From contig NC_063020.1 of NCBI RefSeq assembly GCF_020509005.1, positions 4,006,493 to 4,070,492 on the forward strand: a stretch of DNA of 64,000 nucleotides. Reading direction: 5' to 3'. A model generated the notes under the pieces. That model searched no databases, was not told the origin of the DNA, and saw only the letters and a program-made list of their open reading frames with translations. The stretch's first letter is position 1. The number at the start of each line of letters is the position of its first letter. Both the position numbers and the translations under genes were made by a program. Origin of the DNA: Fulvia fulva (lineage: Eukaryota; Ascomycota; Dothideomycetes; Mycosphaerellales; Mycosphaerellaceae). Positions 22,656 to 35,299 of this stretch are shown here, one piece after another.

Positions 22656-25600
22656 TATATATATATAGATAGATAGATAGATATTTCATTAAGCTGTTAT
22701 AGTGCCCTTTGGCCTATACAGCTATACTATCTTGTTTATATATATATAGAGGGGAAACCGTGTTAGTAAAAACCCCTCCTCCTTCCCGCCTGTCTTTTCC
22801 TCCTCGTTGTCGTCTTAAATTTCCGTTATTAGAGGTACGCTAGTGTTATAGGCCTGCCCTAATAACTACCCTATCTACAACCCCCCTTGCTTCCGCCTCT
22901 TGTCTATCTACTCCTCCGTCTCGCTCGCGAGGCTAAACTACTAGAGGTATCCCTACTATAGTATCTACCGAGAGATTCGGCGAATATTACCTTTGTCCCT
23001 AATGATTGACTTATAGTCTCGCCTTCCCGCTTAGTGCCTCTAATTTCCCCTGCCTCTCGCCTACTACGGGCATCTTAGTAGTATATGTTCTAGGTTTTGC
23101 GATAGGTAGCTACACTAGTAGGCTAGGCTATAGATGTCTAGTGCGCGTCTCCTGAATAGGTAGGCCCTTAATCCAATATGTTCGGACCTAATTTGGATCG
23201 CTATGCTTGCTTCGGCCCTTATTAGGTCCCTATATAGCTAGTAATTGTGTCTCTAGAAGGCTCGGAGCGCTATCGGGCCTATTGTCTTAGGGGGCTTCCT
23301 TTTCTAGTCCTACTCCTATAGGTAGCTCGCTATCTATTCCGCTAGGCTTTAGGTCTTAGCCTTACTCCCGCCGGCCTAGCGAGTCCTACGCTCCTCCTCC
23401 TTTCGTACTAGCCATTCGGTGCTTATCTATACGGCCGTAAAGGTAGTAAGGTCATCCTCTTTTTAGCTTGTCCTATGTCCGGCCCCTCTCCGGTAGCGGC
23501 TTTCTATCTTATTCTTTACCTCCTAGATCGTAGTTTATACTAGGTAGTCTATCGTCTTTACCGCGTATTAAATTCTTATTCCCCGGATATATTAGCTAAT
23601 TAGTAGTATTCCCGTCTCTATTACTACCGTACTTATTAACGTTATCTTATATACCCCTAGTATTCTACGTAGGTTGCCTACCTATATCCTATTTAGGGGT
23701 TACTCTATCCGTTTCGAGATCGGCTTACCTACGCCTCCTATACCCTAAATCTATACCCCGTATTAAATAGATACGGGTAGATAGTAGCGGAGTAGAGTAA
23801 GAGATCAATCTTTAACTAACTAATAGCACGAGTATATAGTAATATATTAGGAACTTATATATCAATTGTATTAGATATCTATCTAAGCTAAAGGGGAGAG
23901 AAGGTATCTCCCTATAAGCTAAGTTATTGTAGATGCCTTAGGCTACTAGATCACTTCCTAATTATTAACTCCCTTTAAGATGCTACATCTTAACACTCCG
24001 TATAATATAGCTAGTCTAACGATCGCCTTATATATTACCCTTACCTTATCGAATATTACTCCTTATATAGACGCCGTAAGCCTCTTTATCGAGGCTTCGT
24101 TAACTTACGCTCGACTATAGGCTTTCTTAATCTATACGTTCTAGCTTAGCTTCGGGTCGAGCTAGATCCCTAGTACTCGTAGCTCCGCTAATAGCTTAGT
24201 CTCGTAGCCTTAGATTCTTACCGCCGCCTTTATATTATAGTATATTCTCGCTTTACTAAAGTATATAAGCCAGTACTTTTTAGGGGCGAACCGGGCACTA
24301 TACTTCTTTACCTACTCCTCGTATTTCTTATACCTATCTTTAAGGAGGCGATAGTTCTCCTCTATCGAGTCTAACTAGGCTAGAATGTTTATGTCGTCTA
24401 CGAATCCCGATACTAAGGTCTACGGAGAGGTTAGTAGAGGGATGAGATCAGATATAAATATTAGAAATAGGATAGGGGAGAGAGTAGATCCCTAAGGTAT
24501 TCTAGCCTCTACCTTTACCGGGTCGGACGTATACCTCCCTAGGACTAGTTATATCGTCCGTTCCTAGAGAAAGTAGTAGACGAACTTTGTTACCTACTAG
24601 GAAATGCCTTTCTATTATAGGATATATATTAGCTTTTAGTATAAGACGTTATCGAAGGCTCCTACAATGTCGAGGGATAGTAAGGACGCCGCTCGGTTCC
24701 TACCGTAGTACTAGAGGGTCTAAATTTACTTTGTTATTAGCTCTATTACTATTAGTATCGATCGCTAGCTTCTTCCCCCTATCTATATTACTAGGAGTAC
24801 GTAGTTATCCTCGGCTAGCTACGTAAGTCTCTAGGCTACTATCTTCTCTAGAACCTTCCCTATCGTATTTAGAAGTACGATTAGCCTATACGATTTAGGC
24901 TAAGTATAGTCCTCCTTCTATAGCTTACGTAGTACTACTGTTATAGACTCTCTATATAGCTTCGGGTAATACCCTAGCCGTAGGTACGCGGTAAATAGGT
25001 TTATAAGGCTCGGTACGATCTCTTCTCTATACTCTTTTAGTAGTATATTTAGTATCCTATCTAGGCCTAGGGCTTTTCGTCCTTCTAGCTTACTTATAAC
25101 TCCTATTACTATATTAGAGCTAACCGCCTAATCTATATCTAGGGCCTCCGGGTATATACTCGGGTCGATGTCCGTAAGGTCTACCCCTACTTATGTCGAA
25201 AAGAAATAGTCGGCTAATACTTTCGCCTTACCCCGGGGCGTAGTCTAGGCAATCCCTTCGCGGTCTACAATTAGAGGGAAGTAAGGGGTTTGTTACTCTT
25301 TAGGTAGTCGTACCTATTTAGCTAGTCTCTATATCTATTCCGGGTTTTCTATAACGAGCCCGATTATCGCTCTCTAGTCCTATAGCTTATCGCGTCTTAT
25401 CTATACCTTCCTCTCTTATATCGCGCGATAGTATTGCCCCTACGTCTCTTAGGTGTACTCCTTCGTCTACTATCGCCTTGCCCTTCTAGCCTCCTTTACC
25501 TTCGTAGAGTATTTAGGGGTCTAGAAGGCCTTCTACTACGTTAAGGGCCGGAGTAACGGCGTATATTGTTCCGCTACTTACTATATAACCGAGGTAATCT

Positions 25601-27150
25601 GTTCCGCTACTTAATCTAGCTAAGCTGTCGTCTCGAGTTCCCTATACTACGGTAGGTTTGCTATTAGGAAGTCTCTTATATCGTCCTAGCGTGCCTTCTT
25701 CTAGTTACGGCGTAGTTTGCTTACTAGCTCCTCTATTGCCTTCACCCCTAGCGTCGTTTAGATAGGGATATAGTCTAAGGAGGCTACTAGCGCGTAGTTC
25801 GGTCGGTATTAGACTAGTCTCTCTTTAAGTTCTCGTAATAGAAAGTATAGATCGATTATACTTATACTTATACGGGCCTTCTACGTTTCTATTCCCTTTA
25901 GTATTACTAAGGCTATTCCGTAGCGTACGGTTATATCTAGTAGCTTTCCCTCTAGAAACGTATATAGGGGAGTGAAGTCGAGTCTCTACTATAGGTAGTA
26001 GAGGTTAAAGTCGCCGAGGAGTACTTACTTCGTATCTTAGCTTAGGGTCCGCTCTAGGTAGGCGAGGGTTCCTAGTTCCCTACTCGTCCGACCTAGCGGT
26101 AGCGGGTTATAAGCGTTATAGATCTAGATAGAGCCTTATATTATATCGATCTAGATTAATATTATATCTCCTAGGTTACCCTACTACGGTAGTATAACCT
26201 TCTATAACTTAAGGTCTATAGTCTTACTTACGTATATATATGTCCTCGGAATAACGCCTCGTTTGCCCGCGATAATAATATAGTATCTCCGGTTATTATA
26301 AGTAGCTAGGAGTCTATTACGGCTACGTAAGTAGCCCGCTTAGACCCGCGCGACCGGCTTACCTAAATAGGTAAAAGACGAGGTCGTAAAGCTTATAAGC
26401 TTTATACTAGCGGGGCCTTATCTAGGCTTACTTTGGATAATAGACTACCCTAAGTACCGCCGTAATAGAGTCCTACGTAGGGATTAATCTATAGTTCCTA
26501 TACCGTAATAACGTAGTACCGTAGCGGGTCTAGCTCTTATAGAAAGTAGCGCTAGACCTTGTCCCTACTTTTATTTACGTTATACTATACGATAGTAATG
26601 TCGTCGTATAGTATTTTTCGTTATCCGTAAGGTCTATTTCCGTACTAACCTACTATATCTCCTAAGCCTATATCCCGCTATCCGGCTAGCCCTAGGGCCG
26701 CTAGGGCGCCCTAAAGATTCGTATTTAGCCTAGTTCGTTAGTAGCCCGGTTAAGGTATCTAGGCCTACCGGGAGGTAGATACGTTAAAGGTTAGGTTCTC
26801 TTATTTATCTCTTCTACCCTCTTCCTCTTACTCGGCTCGAAGCCCTTATATACGGTAGGTCCCTCCTACTATCGTTAGGGGTACCTAGCTAGTATAGAGA
26901 TCCTTACTTATCTCGCTCGTTCTTATACTACTATTCTAGCTAGGTATTAGTTTAAGTACGCTAGGTACCTTCTACCGTAGTATATATACCTACTCTCCTT
27001 TTTTAGGCATTCCCTTCCCTAGTATAGGCCTACGTAGTAAGGACACCTTAGGGTCTTCTCCCCGTGTTTTAGGGCTATATAACCGTACTGTTAGTATTAG
27101 AAGTATTATAGTACCCTATAGCTACTCTAATAGATCTCCGTGTCTATTCT
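22656..27150 (-). mobile_element. LINE (non-LTR retrotransposon), RIP-mutated
   Basis: The minus strand carries a degraded LINE. From its 3' end: GATA-type tail (about 22660-22686), reverse transcriptase with FVDDIN (about 24390) and SLLSLDI.GAFDNV (about 24660), an AP-endonuclease with VLLGDFNLYYL (about 26000), and near 27000-27120 an ORF1 zinc knuckle in which Cys and His codons have become Tyr codons (TGC to TAC, CAC to TAC). Stops are frequent at former Trp and Gln codons. The 5' end, near 27150, abuts a Copia fragment, so the element is probably slightly 5'-truncated. APE plus RT order fits fungal Tad-like LINEs. Confidence 0.8.
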
Positions 27151-27518
27151 CTCGTAGTTCTAGAATAGCCTATTATCTAGTATCTAGTTAGCTTGTTCCG
27201 CTATCTCTACCTAGATAATAAGCGATAAATACGTCTTCTCTCGGTCTACTATCTTATATAACTATACCGCCTTTAGAGAGCTACGAGCACTTAGTACCTA
27301 CGGCACCTATAGATAAGAGGTGTAACAAACAGGATTACTAGAGCCACAATAGTACCTAGATGTAGCTAATGACAATGACAAGGCTAGACTTAGCATTCCC
27401 CCTTAGAAGAATTAGCTTATATGTTGCTAATTCCTCGTAGTAGTATATAAAGGCTTTAAAGAAGCTCTCCCGATACCTACGGTCGTACCTAGACCTAGGT
27501 CTTATATATAGAAAGGGA
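27150..27518 (+). mobile_element. Copia fragment A (RT/RNase H), RIP-mutated
   Basis: From about 27270 the sequence follows the Copia element at 62380-62610 almost base for base after C-to-T and G-to-A changes: ACAATGACAAGGCTAGACTT here versus ACAATGACAAGGCCAGACCT there. Upstream similarity fades between 27150 and 27270. The fragment stops at 27518, where a LINE is inserted, and resumes at 32477. Changes are mostly CA to TA and TG to TA, the RIP pattern. Confidence 0.75.
27505..27518. repeat. target-site duplication, left copy
   Basis: TATATAGAAAGGGA occurs here and, identical, at 32477-32490, flanking the plus-strand LINE. It lies inside Copia sequence corresponding to ATGTACAGAAGAGGA of the less mutated copy. 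A 14-bp duplication is typical for LINE insertion. Confidence 0.8.
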
Positions 27519-30500
27519 TCGATCTCTACGCTAAAACAAGACACATTCGAAAGCTCTTATTAAGGCTATTCTAACGATATATAAAGCAGGCCACTACCCC
27601 TAGGACTAAGGGAGTTCTACCTTATTTAATCTAGATAGCTTGAAGCTCTCTTCACCCTGTTTCTTCAGCTCCAAACGCCGCGGAGGTGCCTAGCTACATT
27701 AGGCAACTCCTAGGCAATAGTAGCCTAGGCTACGGTACTAACGGCGCCTACGGCCCTATAGGCGAAGCCCCCCTAAGACAACTAGTAGCAACTTATAGAG
27801 GACGCAAAAAGTATAGAAACTAACGATCAGCTCCCTTACCGGTCTCTATAGGTAATGATCACTTAGCTACGTACGGCGCTTATACTATCGTATTACCGAG
27901 GGCAATAAGAAATGAGGACGACGTCCTAGGCGATTAGTAAGGCCACCCGGAATTAACACCCCTATAGCTAGGCATCGGTCGCGGTATCGATACTAGGCCC
28001 CCGCCTAACGTACGATATAGTTACGATCCGTATTATAGTAAAGGAAGACTAGGCCGAAGTTACGAAGCTATCGAACAAGGAGCTCGCCTAACGAATTAAC
28101 TAACTAGGGGTGGTCGTAGTGAACCAATAGTCTAACGGCACTCTATAGATCTATACTAGCTCTACTACTACTAGGAGGCACCTAGAGGTATAGCTACAGT
28201 AGGTATCTAAGGTTACGGTATTAGCGAAGGTCTTAACGAAACAATTCACGATCCTAGTCTACGACATACCTAAGGAGTTTGACCTAACTAACTAGGGTCA
28301 CCTACGCGCTCTCTAAGAGGACAACCCGGTCACTCTTAACTCTCTAATCTAGAAGGCGACTTGGCTCTATAGGAAATAGCTAGAAGGCAAGAAGGCCTCG
28401 GCGCTAATAGTATAGCTATAAGACGCGAAAGCGGCGGATCTAGCGATAGAACAAGGCCTAGTCTAGCAATATAGCCTCAAGATAGTAGAAAAGCACTCCT
28501 TATCCTTTCGTGTCCTCTAATACTTCAAATGCTAACAGTATAGACACCAAACCTATACGTATACAAACAAGTAGGCCTACTCGAACTATATAGGAGACTA
28601 TATATCTAGGGACTATACATCGACTACGAGACGGTACGCGAACTGTCCGGGGCACTACCTATCGTATAGTACGGAATGCCTATAGCGGAAACTAGCGAAA
28701 AACAAGGCAATCACAAACAGAACCGTCGCCCTAAGACTCTACGGCGACCGTGAGGCTAGCCTACACCGGAACTAACTAGCGGCGGTCGGGTATAAGCGCC
28801 CTAGGGCCGAGAACGATATAAAGGATACGTAACCTAGGGCGTACGGGAGGCTACGTGCTCTACTAGCTACGGCGAGGGAATCTAACTAGGCCCGGCTCCC
28901 CTTTAGTATATAGCCGATAGGCGTAGACTAGGACGTATAGGGCAGTAGGACACAGGACGATATAGAGGAAATGATTGTTAATGCCGATAACTAGCCTCGA
29001 CACGCTTAGTATTATCTAGTATAACGTTAACTATAGCAAGGATATAGTCTAGAACCATTTCCTACACGAGGCGGACCCGCGCGTCTACTACGTCCTTATA
29101 ATCTAGGAGCTATAGATTAACCCGTACTATAAGAGACTAACGACCTATAAGTCACTAGGCTATACGACATGCCTACGAGGCGACGGTAGACCCCGTACGT
29201 GCTTCTATATTAGTAAGGACATACTAGAATCCGACTAGGAGGTAGTGTACTACGTAGACGAAGAAGGCGGGGGCGATATTACCTCCCTCTACGTAGGTAG
29301 CACCTAGATACACAACCTATATATGCAACCGCTAGCCTCGAGGTCTAGCCGCGACCTAGGGGTCTATAGACACCTAGACAGTGCGCTTAAGAGACAAGGG
29401 TGCCACATCGTAGTAGGAGACTTCAATATACACCACCCTTCCTAGGAAAGCCTTATATAGCCGCACCCTATAGCCGACGAAGTACTCGACTTAATGGCGA
29501 GTAACGTAATTGCCCTTAATACCCCGAAGGACCTAGGCACCTAGAAGAGAGGGGGACTCTAAGGCACGATCGACCTCTCCTAGATCTTAGATAGCTACTA
29601 CTACACGGTAACCTACTATAGGATCGAATGTAAACTCGAGGCGTCGTTAGACCATATGCTAGTCAGGACCTCTATTACGATATAGATACAACGTATACTA
29701 GCGAGAACCCCTAAGCCAAACTAGGGAAAGGCCTACTAGGCCAATATCTAGGCGTACCTCGATAACTCTAAGAGGCTAGTCTAGATCGCGTAGTAGCAAT
29801 ATAATAGCAAAGACGAGATAGACGAAGCAGTCTAGGGGTTAATAGACGAAATAAGAAAAGCGACCTCACTTCACGTTCCGCTTGCCTAACTAACGACATA
29901 GTCCAAACTATACTAGACGCCGGAGTACACTACGGTAGTAAGAGAAGTAAGGAGAGCCCGCCGGGTGTAGACGAGCAGCTATAGCGAGGAGGCCTAGAAC
30001 GTATATAGGGAGGCATACTAACAGAAGAAAGCTATAATACGAAGGGAGAAAGCAGTCGGCTAGAGGGCTATAGTAGAAGAAATCGCCGGCAAGCTAGAGA
30101 GGATATAGAAGCTAGCGAAATGGGCCCGATAGGACTATACACAGGGCCCCTCCTTCTCTATCCTAGCGCTACAATCGCCTAGTGGCCCGGTTAGCGACCC
30201 CGAGGCCAAGGCGCGTCTACTAGCTAGCAAGTTCTTCCCGCCCCTAGTCGAGGCTAATCTAAGCGACATAAATAGCTCTACTCCCCTAGCCTCTAGCATC
30301 GCGGTCTAATAGGAGGTGTCCGAGGGAGAAGTTACCGCTATACTAAGGAAGTTACCGGCGAAGAAAGCCCCGGGGCCGGATAGGATCCCAAACGAGCTAC
30401 TAAAGAAGTGTAGAGATCAACTAGCCCTAGTAGTTATAGCGATCTTTAACGCCTGCCTATAGACCGGGTACTACCCGATAGCTTTTAAACAATCGACGAT

Positions 30501-32476
30501 AGTGGTCCTACGTAAGCCGTAGAAGGAAGACTATACGTAGGTAAAGTCGTACCGCCCAATTACGCTCCTTAACACTCTTAGGAAGGCGCTTAAGAAGCTG
30601 GTTATAACGAGACTCTCCGAGGCGGTAGAGGAACACTCCCTACTCCCGGACACCTAGATAGGTACGCGCCTATAGCGATCGACGCTATCCGCGATAGAAC
30701 TTATCACCTCTTAGGTAAAGGCTATCTAGTATAAGAATAGGGACAAGGTGGCTTCCTTACTTAGCCTAGACATATCGGGAGCCTTCGACTACGTGTTATA
30801 CCCGCGGCTACTCTATATCCTAAGGTCGAAAGGACTCCCTAAGTAGCTTATTAACTTCGTACGGTCCTACCTCTAAAACCGTAGTACGTCGATCCTAGTC
30901 GGCTAGTATAGAAGCCTATTTCAAGTAGTCTATACTAGAATCCCGTAAGGCTTAACGCTAGTACCTATTCTGTTCCTCTTCTTTATAGCGACGCTACTCC
31001 TAGCCCTAGAATCCCAGAACACCGCTACGAGCGGCTTCGTAGACGACATAAATATCCTAGCGTAGTCTTCCTCGACTAAGGAGAACTGTAGGCTACTAGA
31101 AGAGAAGTACAAGATCTACGAGGACTAGGCTAGGAGGCACGGGGCTCGGTTTGCCCTAGAAAAGTACAATCTAATACACTTTACGCGCCGGCCACGGTTC
31201 TATAATATACAAGCTTCTATCTAGATATAGGGGCACACGACTAACCCGGCAAATCAGCTTAGGATCCTCGGACTATAGGTAGACCCGGCGCTACGGTAGA
31301 GGAAGTACGTATAGGCAATATTACGGAAAGCTAAACAGAATATAGTATTATACTAGAGGCTCACTACGTCTATATAGGGGGCGGACTTCCGGTAGTTACG
31401 ACTTCTATATACGGCTATTATACGGCCAGTCCTTACCTATAGTAGCCAAGTGTGGTCCTTAGGCGAGAGGGCCTACCTATCGAAGGGACTCGTCGCGCCG
31501 CTAGCGAAGATCTAAAACTAATGCCTAAGGAAGGTCACCGGGGTATATAAGTCGATACTAACGAGGATACTTAAGCACGAGACCGCTATACCGCCGATCG
31601 ACCTATATATCTAGGGACTACGGACCTCCTACTTAGGCAAGTCGGTATAGTACCTAGTATAGAAGGTCATCGCTAGTACAGTCGTAAGGGCCCGCGAATT
31701 AGTACTAGCGTATAGGGGCATTTGACCCGGAAACGAGCCGAACTACCGGGTAAGGGACGAATAGCTAGTAACATAATAGGAAGGTAAGAAATCGTTTATA
31801 GAGCAACTATAGAAAGAGAGGTGGAACAATTAGGTTGTAGGGCATAGTGGACGCCCTTAGCTAGCGGAATAACCTAAGGAATAGTTAGCTATAAAATCCG
31901 CGGTTAAGTACCCCCCGAAGCTTATCTACTACCGCCTTACGAGGGCATAGAGTAGTATAGTAACCTAACTACGAAGCGAACACATCGGCCTCTAGGGGTA
32001 CCTATTATAGAGGAAGGTTCTAGGATACACGAATACTAGCCGCCCCTACGGCTATCGCTCCTAGAACGTACGGTACGCACTCCTCGTCTGTCCGAGGTAG
32101 TCGCTAGGAAGGGGGGAGTAGATAGTAAAGGCGAGGAACCGGACGATTAGGGCACTTCTTAATAACGCTAAGGACCTACGGCGCATTACGAACTAGATAC
32201 TAGAGAAGGGCTGGCTAGAATAGTACCGCCTAGTAGGAGCAGTATAGGAAGAGAGGACACGACGTAGCGCGACGAGACCGGCTAGGAGCGGGGGCTAACG
32301 GGGTAGTGACATAGACTACGTACGTTTAGAGGGAAAGCTAAACTAGATAAGGAGTAGTCGGGGGCGGGAAGGGTTTTTACCTATTCGGGTTTCCCTTTAT
32401 ACATAACAATAGATATATATCTATATAGGCCGGATAGGGTCCTAGAATAGGGGAATAACAAATCTATCTATCTATC
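27519..32476 (+). mobile_element. full-length LINE inserted in Copia, RIP-mutated
   Basis: A 4.96-kb element bounded by 14-bp target-site duplications. ORF1 zinc knuckles are near 28520-28640 with Cys codons partly turned to Tyr. The endonuclease has VVGDFNIHHP (about 29415) and LDLMASNVIALNTP. Reverse transcriptase runs from about 30360 (KKAPGPDRIPNELL) through SYRPITLLNT, SLLSLDISGAFDYV (about 30760) and GFVDDINILA (about 31035). The 3' end resembles the minus-strand LINE (GGGTTTTTAC, AGGCC) and finishes in a TCTA repeat tail. Dozens of in-frame stops, nearly all TAG, make it dead. Because it interrupts Copia, it is younger than that Copia copy. Confidence 0.88.
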
Positions 32477-32490
32477 TATATAGAAAGGGA
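32477..32490. repeat. target-site duplication, right copy
   Basis: TATATAGAAAGGGA, identical to 27505-27518. Immediately right of it Copia sequence resumes (CTCTAGGGATACTCGGACTC, matching CTCCAGGGATACTCAGATTC in the less mutated copy). Confidence 0.8.
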
Positions 32491-33290
32491 GGGGGCAATC
32501 TCTAGGGATACTCGGACTCTAACTACGCTATAGACAAAGTGGATAGAGTCTCAATTCTAGGATAAGTGTAGTTCCTTTATAGATTACCTATGTCCTAGAT
32601 AAGTAGGAAGTAGAAGTCTATTATAATATCAATAATAGAAGCTGAGTTTATAGCTATAAACGTAGCCGTAAAGTAGTTACAATTTCTTACTACTGTCCTT
32701 AGGGAAATGGGGTGCCTAGAACTAGTAGGAAAGAGCTCTTTCTAGCCGAGTATAAGGGTAAGTAGGGGCACTATTAACGAGCTAAGGCTAGTCAAGCTTA
32801 TAGGTAACAACTAAGCCGCTTTGACACTTACTAAAGATGCCTATATACATAAAAGGTCAAAGCATATTAATGTTATATATAACTATATTAGACATCTCTA
32901 GTAGTAGAAGAAGATTGTAGTAGACTACTGCTATATAAAGGACATAGCTACTAATAGGTTAATAAAGCCCCTTAATAGCTAGTAGTTCCAAAACTTTATA
33001 AGGTAGCTCTAGCTTACGTAAAGGGATTATAGGAGACTATATAGCCTAAGTAGGAGTATTGAGAACATATAGGCCGTAGGACAAGTATATAGGTGTAGGT
33101 GTGTTATATAACTAGATCACGTGACTAGGGTCTACTAGCCTATAGGCTAGCAAACATCCGGACACCTAGTATCTACCTATACTAATACTAGCGATACTAT
33201 ATATAGATATACGCTATCCTATTAGGTCCTTCTTTGTCTTTCGTATAATCCGCCGTCTTCTACTACTACGTAACTCGTACCTATTTAACA
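32477..33290 (+). mobile_element. Copia fragment B (RNase H end and 3' LTR), RIP-mutated
   Basis: Continues fragment A after the LINE. It covers the RNase H end (matching the GAGTTCATGGCC region of the less mutated copy), the pol C-terminus and the 3' LTR at 33057-33290. The LTR begins TATTGAGAAC (original TGTTGAGAAT) and ends TATTTAACA (original TGTTTAACA). Fragments A and B therefore belong to one element split by a nested insertion. The LTR ends directly in the Mutator-like gene region. Confidence 0.8.
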
Positions 33291-34393
33291 TTATATAGCT
33301 ATATCTATAGAAGTAGTACAGTTCTTAGTAAAAGTAGCCCGCTCGGTAGTATAGCCCGCTCGGTAGTATAGCCCGCTCGGTAGTAAAGTACGTTAGATAT
33401 AATATTAATAAGCTCTATATTATATAGGTTTATACTATAGGTTAAGTTAATATAGATCGTATACGGCGTATTCTTAAACGCTTTAAGGCTCTTTAGATAA
33501 AGGGCTATTATGCTTCGAATTAAGCCTATCTTAGAGTCCGTATAGATGTTATAATATATAGACTTACTATTAAGCAGATTCACTATCCTCTCTGCTTAAT
33601 TATGCTTACGCCGAGCGTTAATATTACGAGCCTAAGCAATGTTATAAATGTCGTAAGGCTTTAGTAACATACGCCCCCTAAAATAGGCCATAATCTTTGC
33701 TATCGACATACGTGTTTTCTGAAGGCGTTCAAGCTCCTCTAAGAACGTAGTAGTCCTTAAACGTTAGCGGTGTGTAATAAGCGCTATTATATCGTCCGGC
33801 TTATAATTGTGTCGACAGTGTTTAGGCTTGTTCGAATGCCGTATCTCCTACTCCCCTTTAGGCTCGTCTAGTATAGCAGCAACAGCGTAGAAGTAGAAAG
33901 GGCAACCACATCGCTTAGACTTCTTCTTCGCCTTATTCTTATCGGTCTTAGCAAAGCTAGCACAGCAATATACTACCTTGTAGCGATACCGCTGTCCAGC
34001 ACGGTTGCAATCCTTAGGGCCCTTCGGATCTGGTCTGTATTCGAAGCCCTCCTCTTTTCCAAACGCGTAGTAGTAATCGGTCAATTCCTTCTCGCTAGAG
34101 AACGTGTCTTCTCGCGGTATAGGACTATCTAGCACCGGCTTCATAATGAACGCGTGCTTCTGAGGCCGTGGTGATATAGAGCGTGTCGAATATTGAGGTC
34201 GTATGAAGGTGTGAGAGGTGATAGACCGCGTTCTTCGATGCCTACGCGTATCTGAGTCGGAGCGGTCAAAACAAGGTGTTTCTGGTAGCACAGGCGGTTC
34301 GGCGGCGGCGGTGAGGTCGATAGTAGGTGGCTGTGATGCTAACAACACCGTCTCGTAATCGTCCATGTCGCTATTGAGGTGGTAGTGTTGCAA
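33291..34393 (-). pseudogene. Mutator-like (MULE) transposase, N-terminal part
   Basis: From 34393 the minus strand encodes 181 clean residues with a FAR1-type DNA-binding segment: FSSEKELTDYYYAFGKEEGF, then CNRAGQRYRYKVVYCC and the Cys-rich SKRCGCPFYF. It stops at 33848 and continues in broken form (KPDDIIALITHR, MSIAKIMAYFRG, YDIYNIAQAR-like) into a transposase-core-like segment in the frame at 33583-33305 (YTDSKIGLIRSIIALY, INLTYSINLYNIELINI; MULEs normally have D.TYKTN.YN.PLL.I here). The catalytic core is cut at 33290 by Copia LTR. The N-terminal half keeps normal CA/TG content while the rest is RIP-mutated. MULE transposases mobilise DNA elements; this one is dead. Confidence 0.7.
33335..33385. 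repeat. three exact copies of a 17-bp unit
   Basis: TAGCCCGCTCGGTAGTA is repeated head to tail at 33335, 33352 and 33369 with no mismatch, inside an otherwise RIP-mutated region of the transposase relic. Exact copies suggest a duplication after the mutation of the region. Confidence 0.9.
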
Positions 34394-35299
34394 TGGATGA
34401 GATTAGGCTTGAGAAAGTGCGAAAAATGAGGTCCTAGGAGGGCGGATTTCGAGATCACCTCCCAGTGCCGCTGCGAGCCCACAACAGCCTAACAACGCGA
34501 TTAGACGCGATAACATTAGCTTGAATTGATGCGATATTGAATGCCATTTGATACAGGAGCCTATATGGCTATATCTGAAGTGTGGGTATTGCTGGGGGGA
34601 AGGCGGCGATCTGGGGGGAACGGAAGTATCGAGGCGAATAGGCAGAGGAGCACCCGGGCTCATAACCTGTTGTAGGGGTGATTGACGAGTGTACAAGCTT
34701 GCTGAACCATGAAACAATAAGGGTGATCAGATACCCTCTGAATTGCATAAGATGTATCGATGGTGGCTACAGATATTGCTGATATAGGGTGTGTGTGCCA
34801 AGTCCTGACTAATATGGTACCCAAGTCACCTGATTCACAACAGATGGCGTGCTGAAAGATCAGCACTTTCACTGCTGTTTCCAGCCTCTGTGGCGTTGGA
34901 GGAGCGGTCTCCCGTGACCAGCATGCTTGATAAGTCCAGAGTACAACCGCAGACATGGCATGATGAAGACTTTATGAGGGTCATGTCGCACAAGACTGGC
35001 TGGATATGAGGACATTTTCAAGTTGACATTGATGAAGCGAAGCACATCAGAGAACAGCAACCCAGCACCCACCCGGCTTTCTCCGACAATCACGTGCCTT
35101 CACCAAGCCACCATAATGGCCATCCCATCAAACCACAACCACAACCTCACCCCATCCCATCGCATCTTCATCTCATCTCATCATAACTCATCCTTCCCAT
35201 CACCCCCAGCACTACCAGTACCACCACCAAACCCAAAAGCCGCCTTCACCATCCCAAACGCAGGCCCTTTATTCGCTCGTCAGTTCTCTGCCACCTGTT
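34394..35299. other. intergenic, edge of AT-rich block
   Basis: Normal base composition returns here. No gene supported: the open frame at 35023-35475 on the plus strand is Ser/Pro/His-rich without motifs and overlaps a better supported minus-strand gene. A MULE terminal inverted repeat would be expected in the first few hundred bases, but I could not identify it because its partner is gone. Confidence 0.4.

Noticed and set aside
24587..24826. 79-aa frame in AT-rich DNA
   Set aside because: It lies antisense to the RIP-mutated LINE reverse transcriptase; open by chance.
27356..27544. 62-aa minus-strand frame between the LINEs
   Set aside because: It is the reverse complement of Copia RT/RNase H sequence and spans the LINE insertion junction.
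30930..31112. 60-aa frame in AT-rich DNA
   Set aside because: Antisense to the LINE RT active-site region; no independent support.
22066..33290. Use of TAG as a sense codon in the mobile elements
   Set aside because: Although most in-frame stops are TAG, TAA also occurs (Gypsy gag), the host genes use normal stops, and CAG or TGG to TAG is the expected result of RIP.
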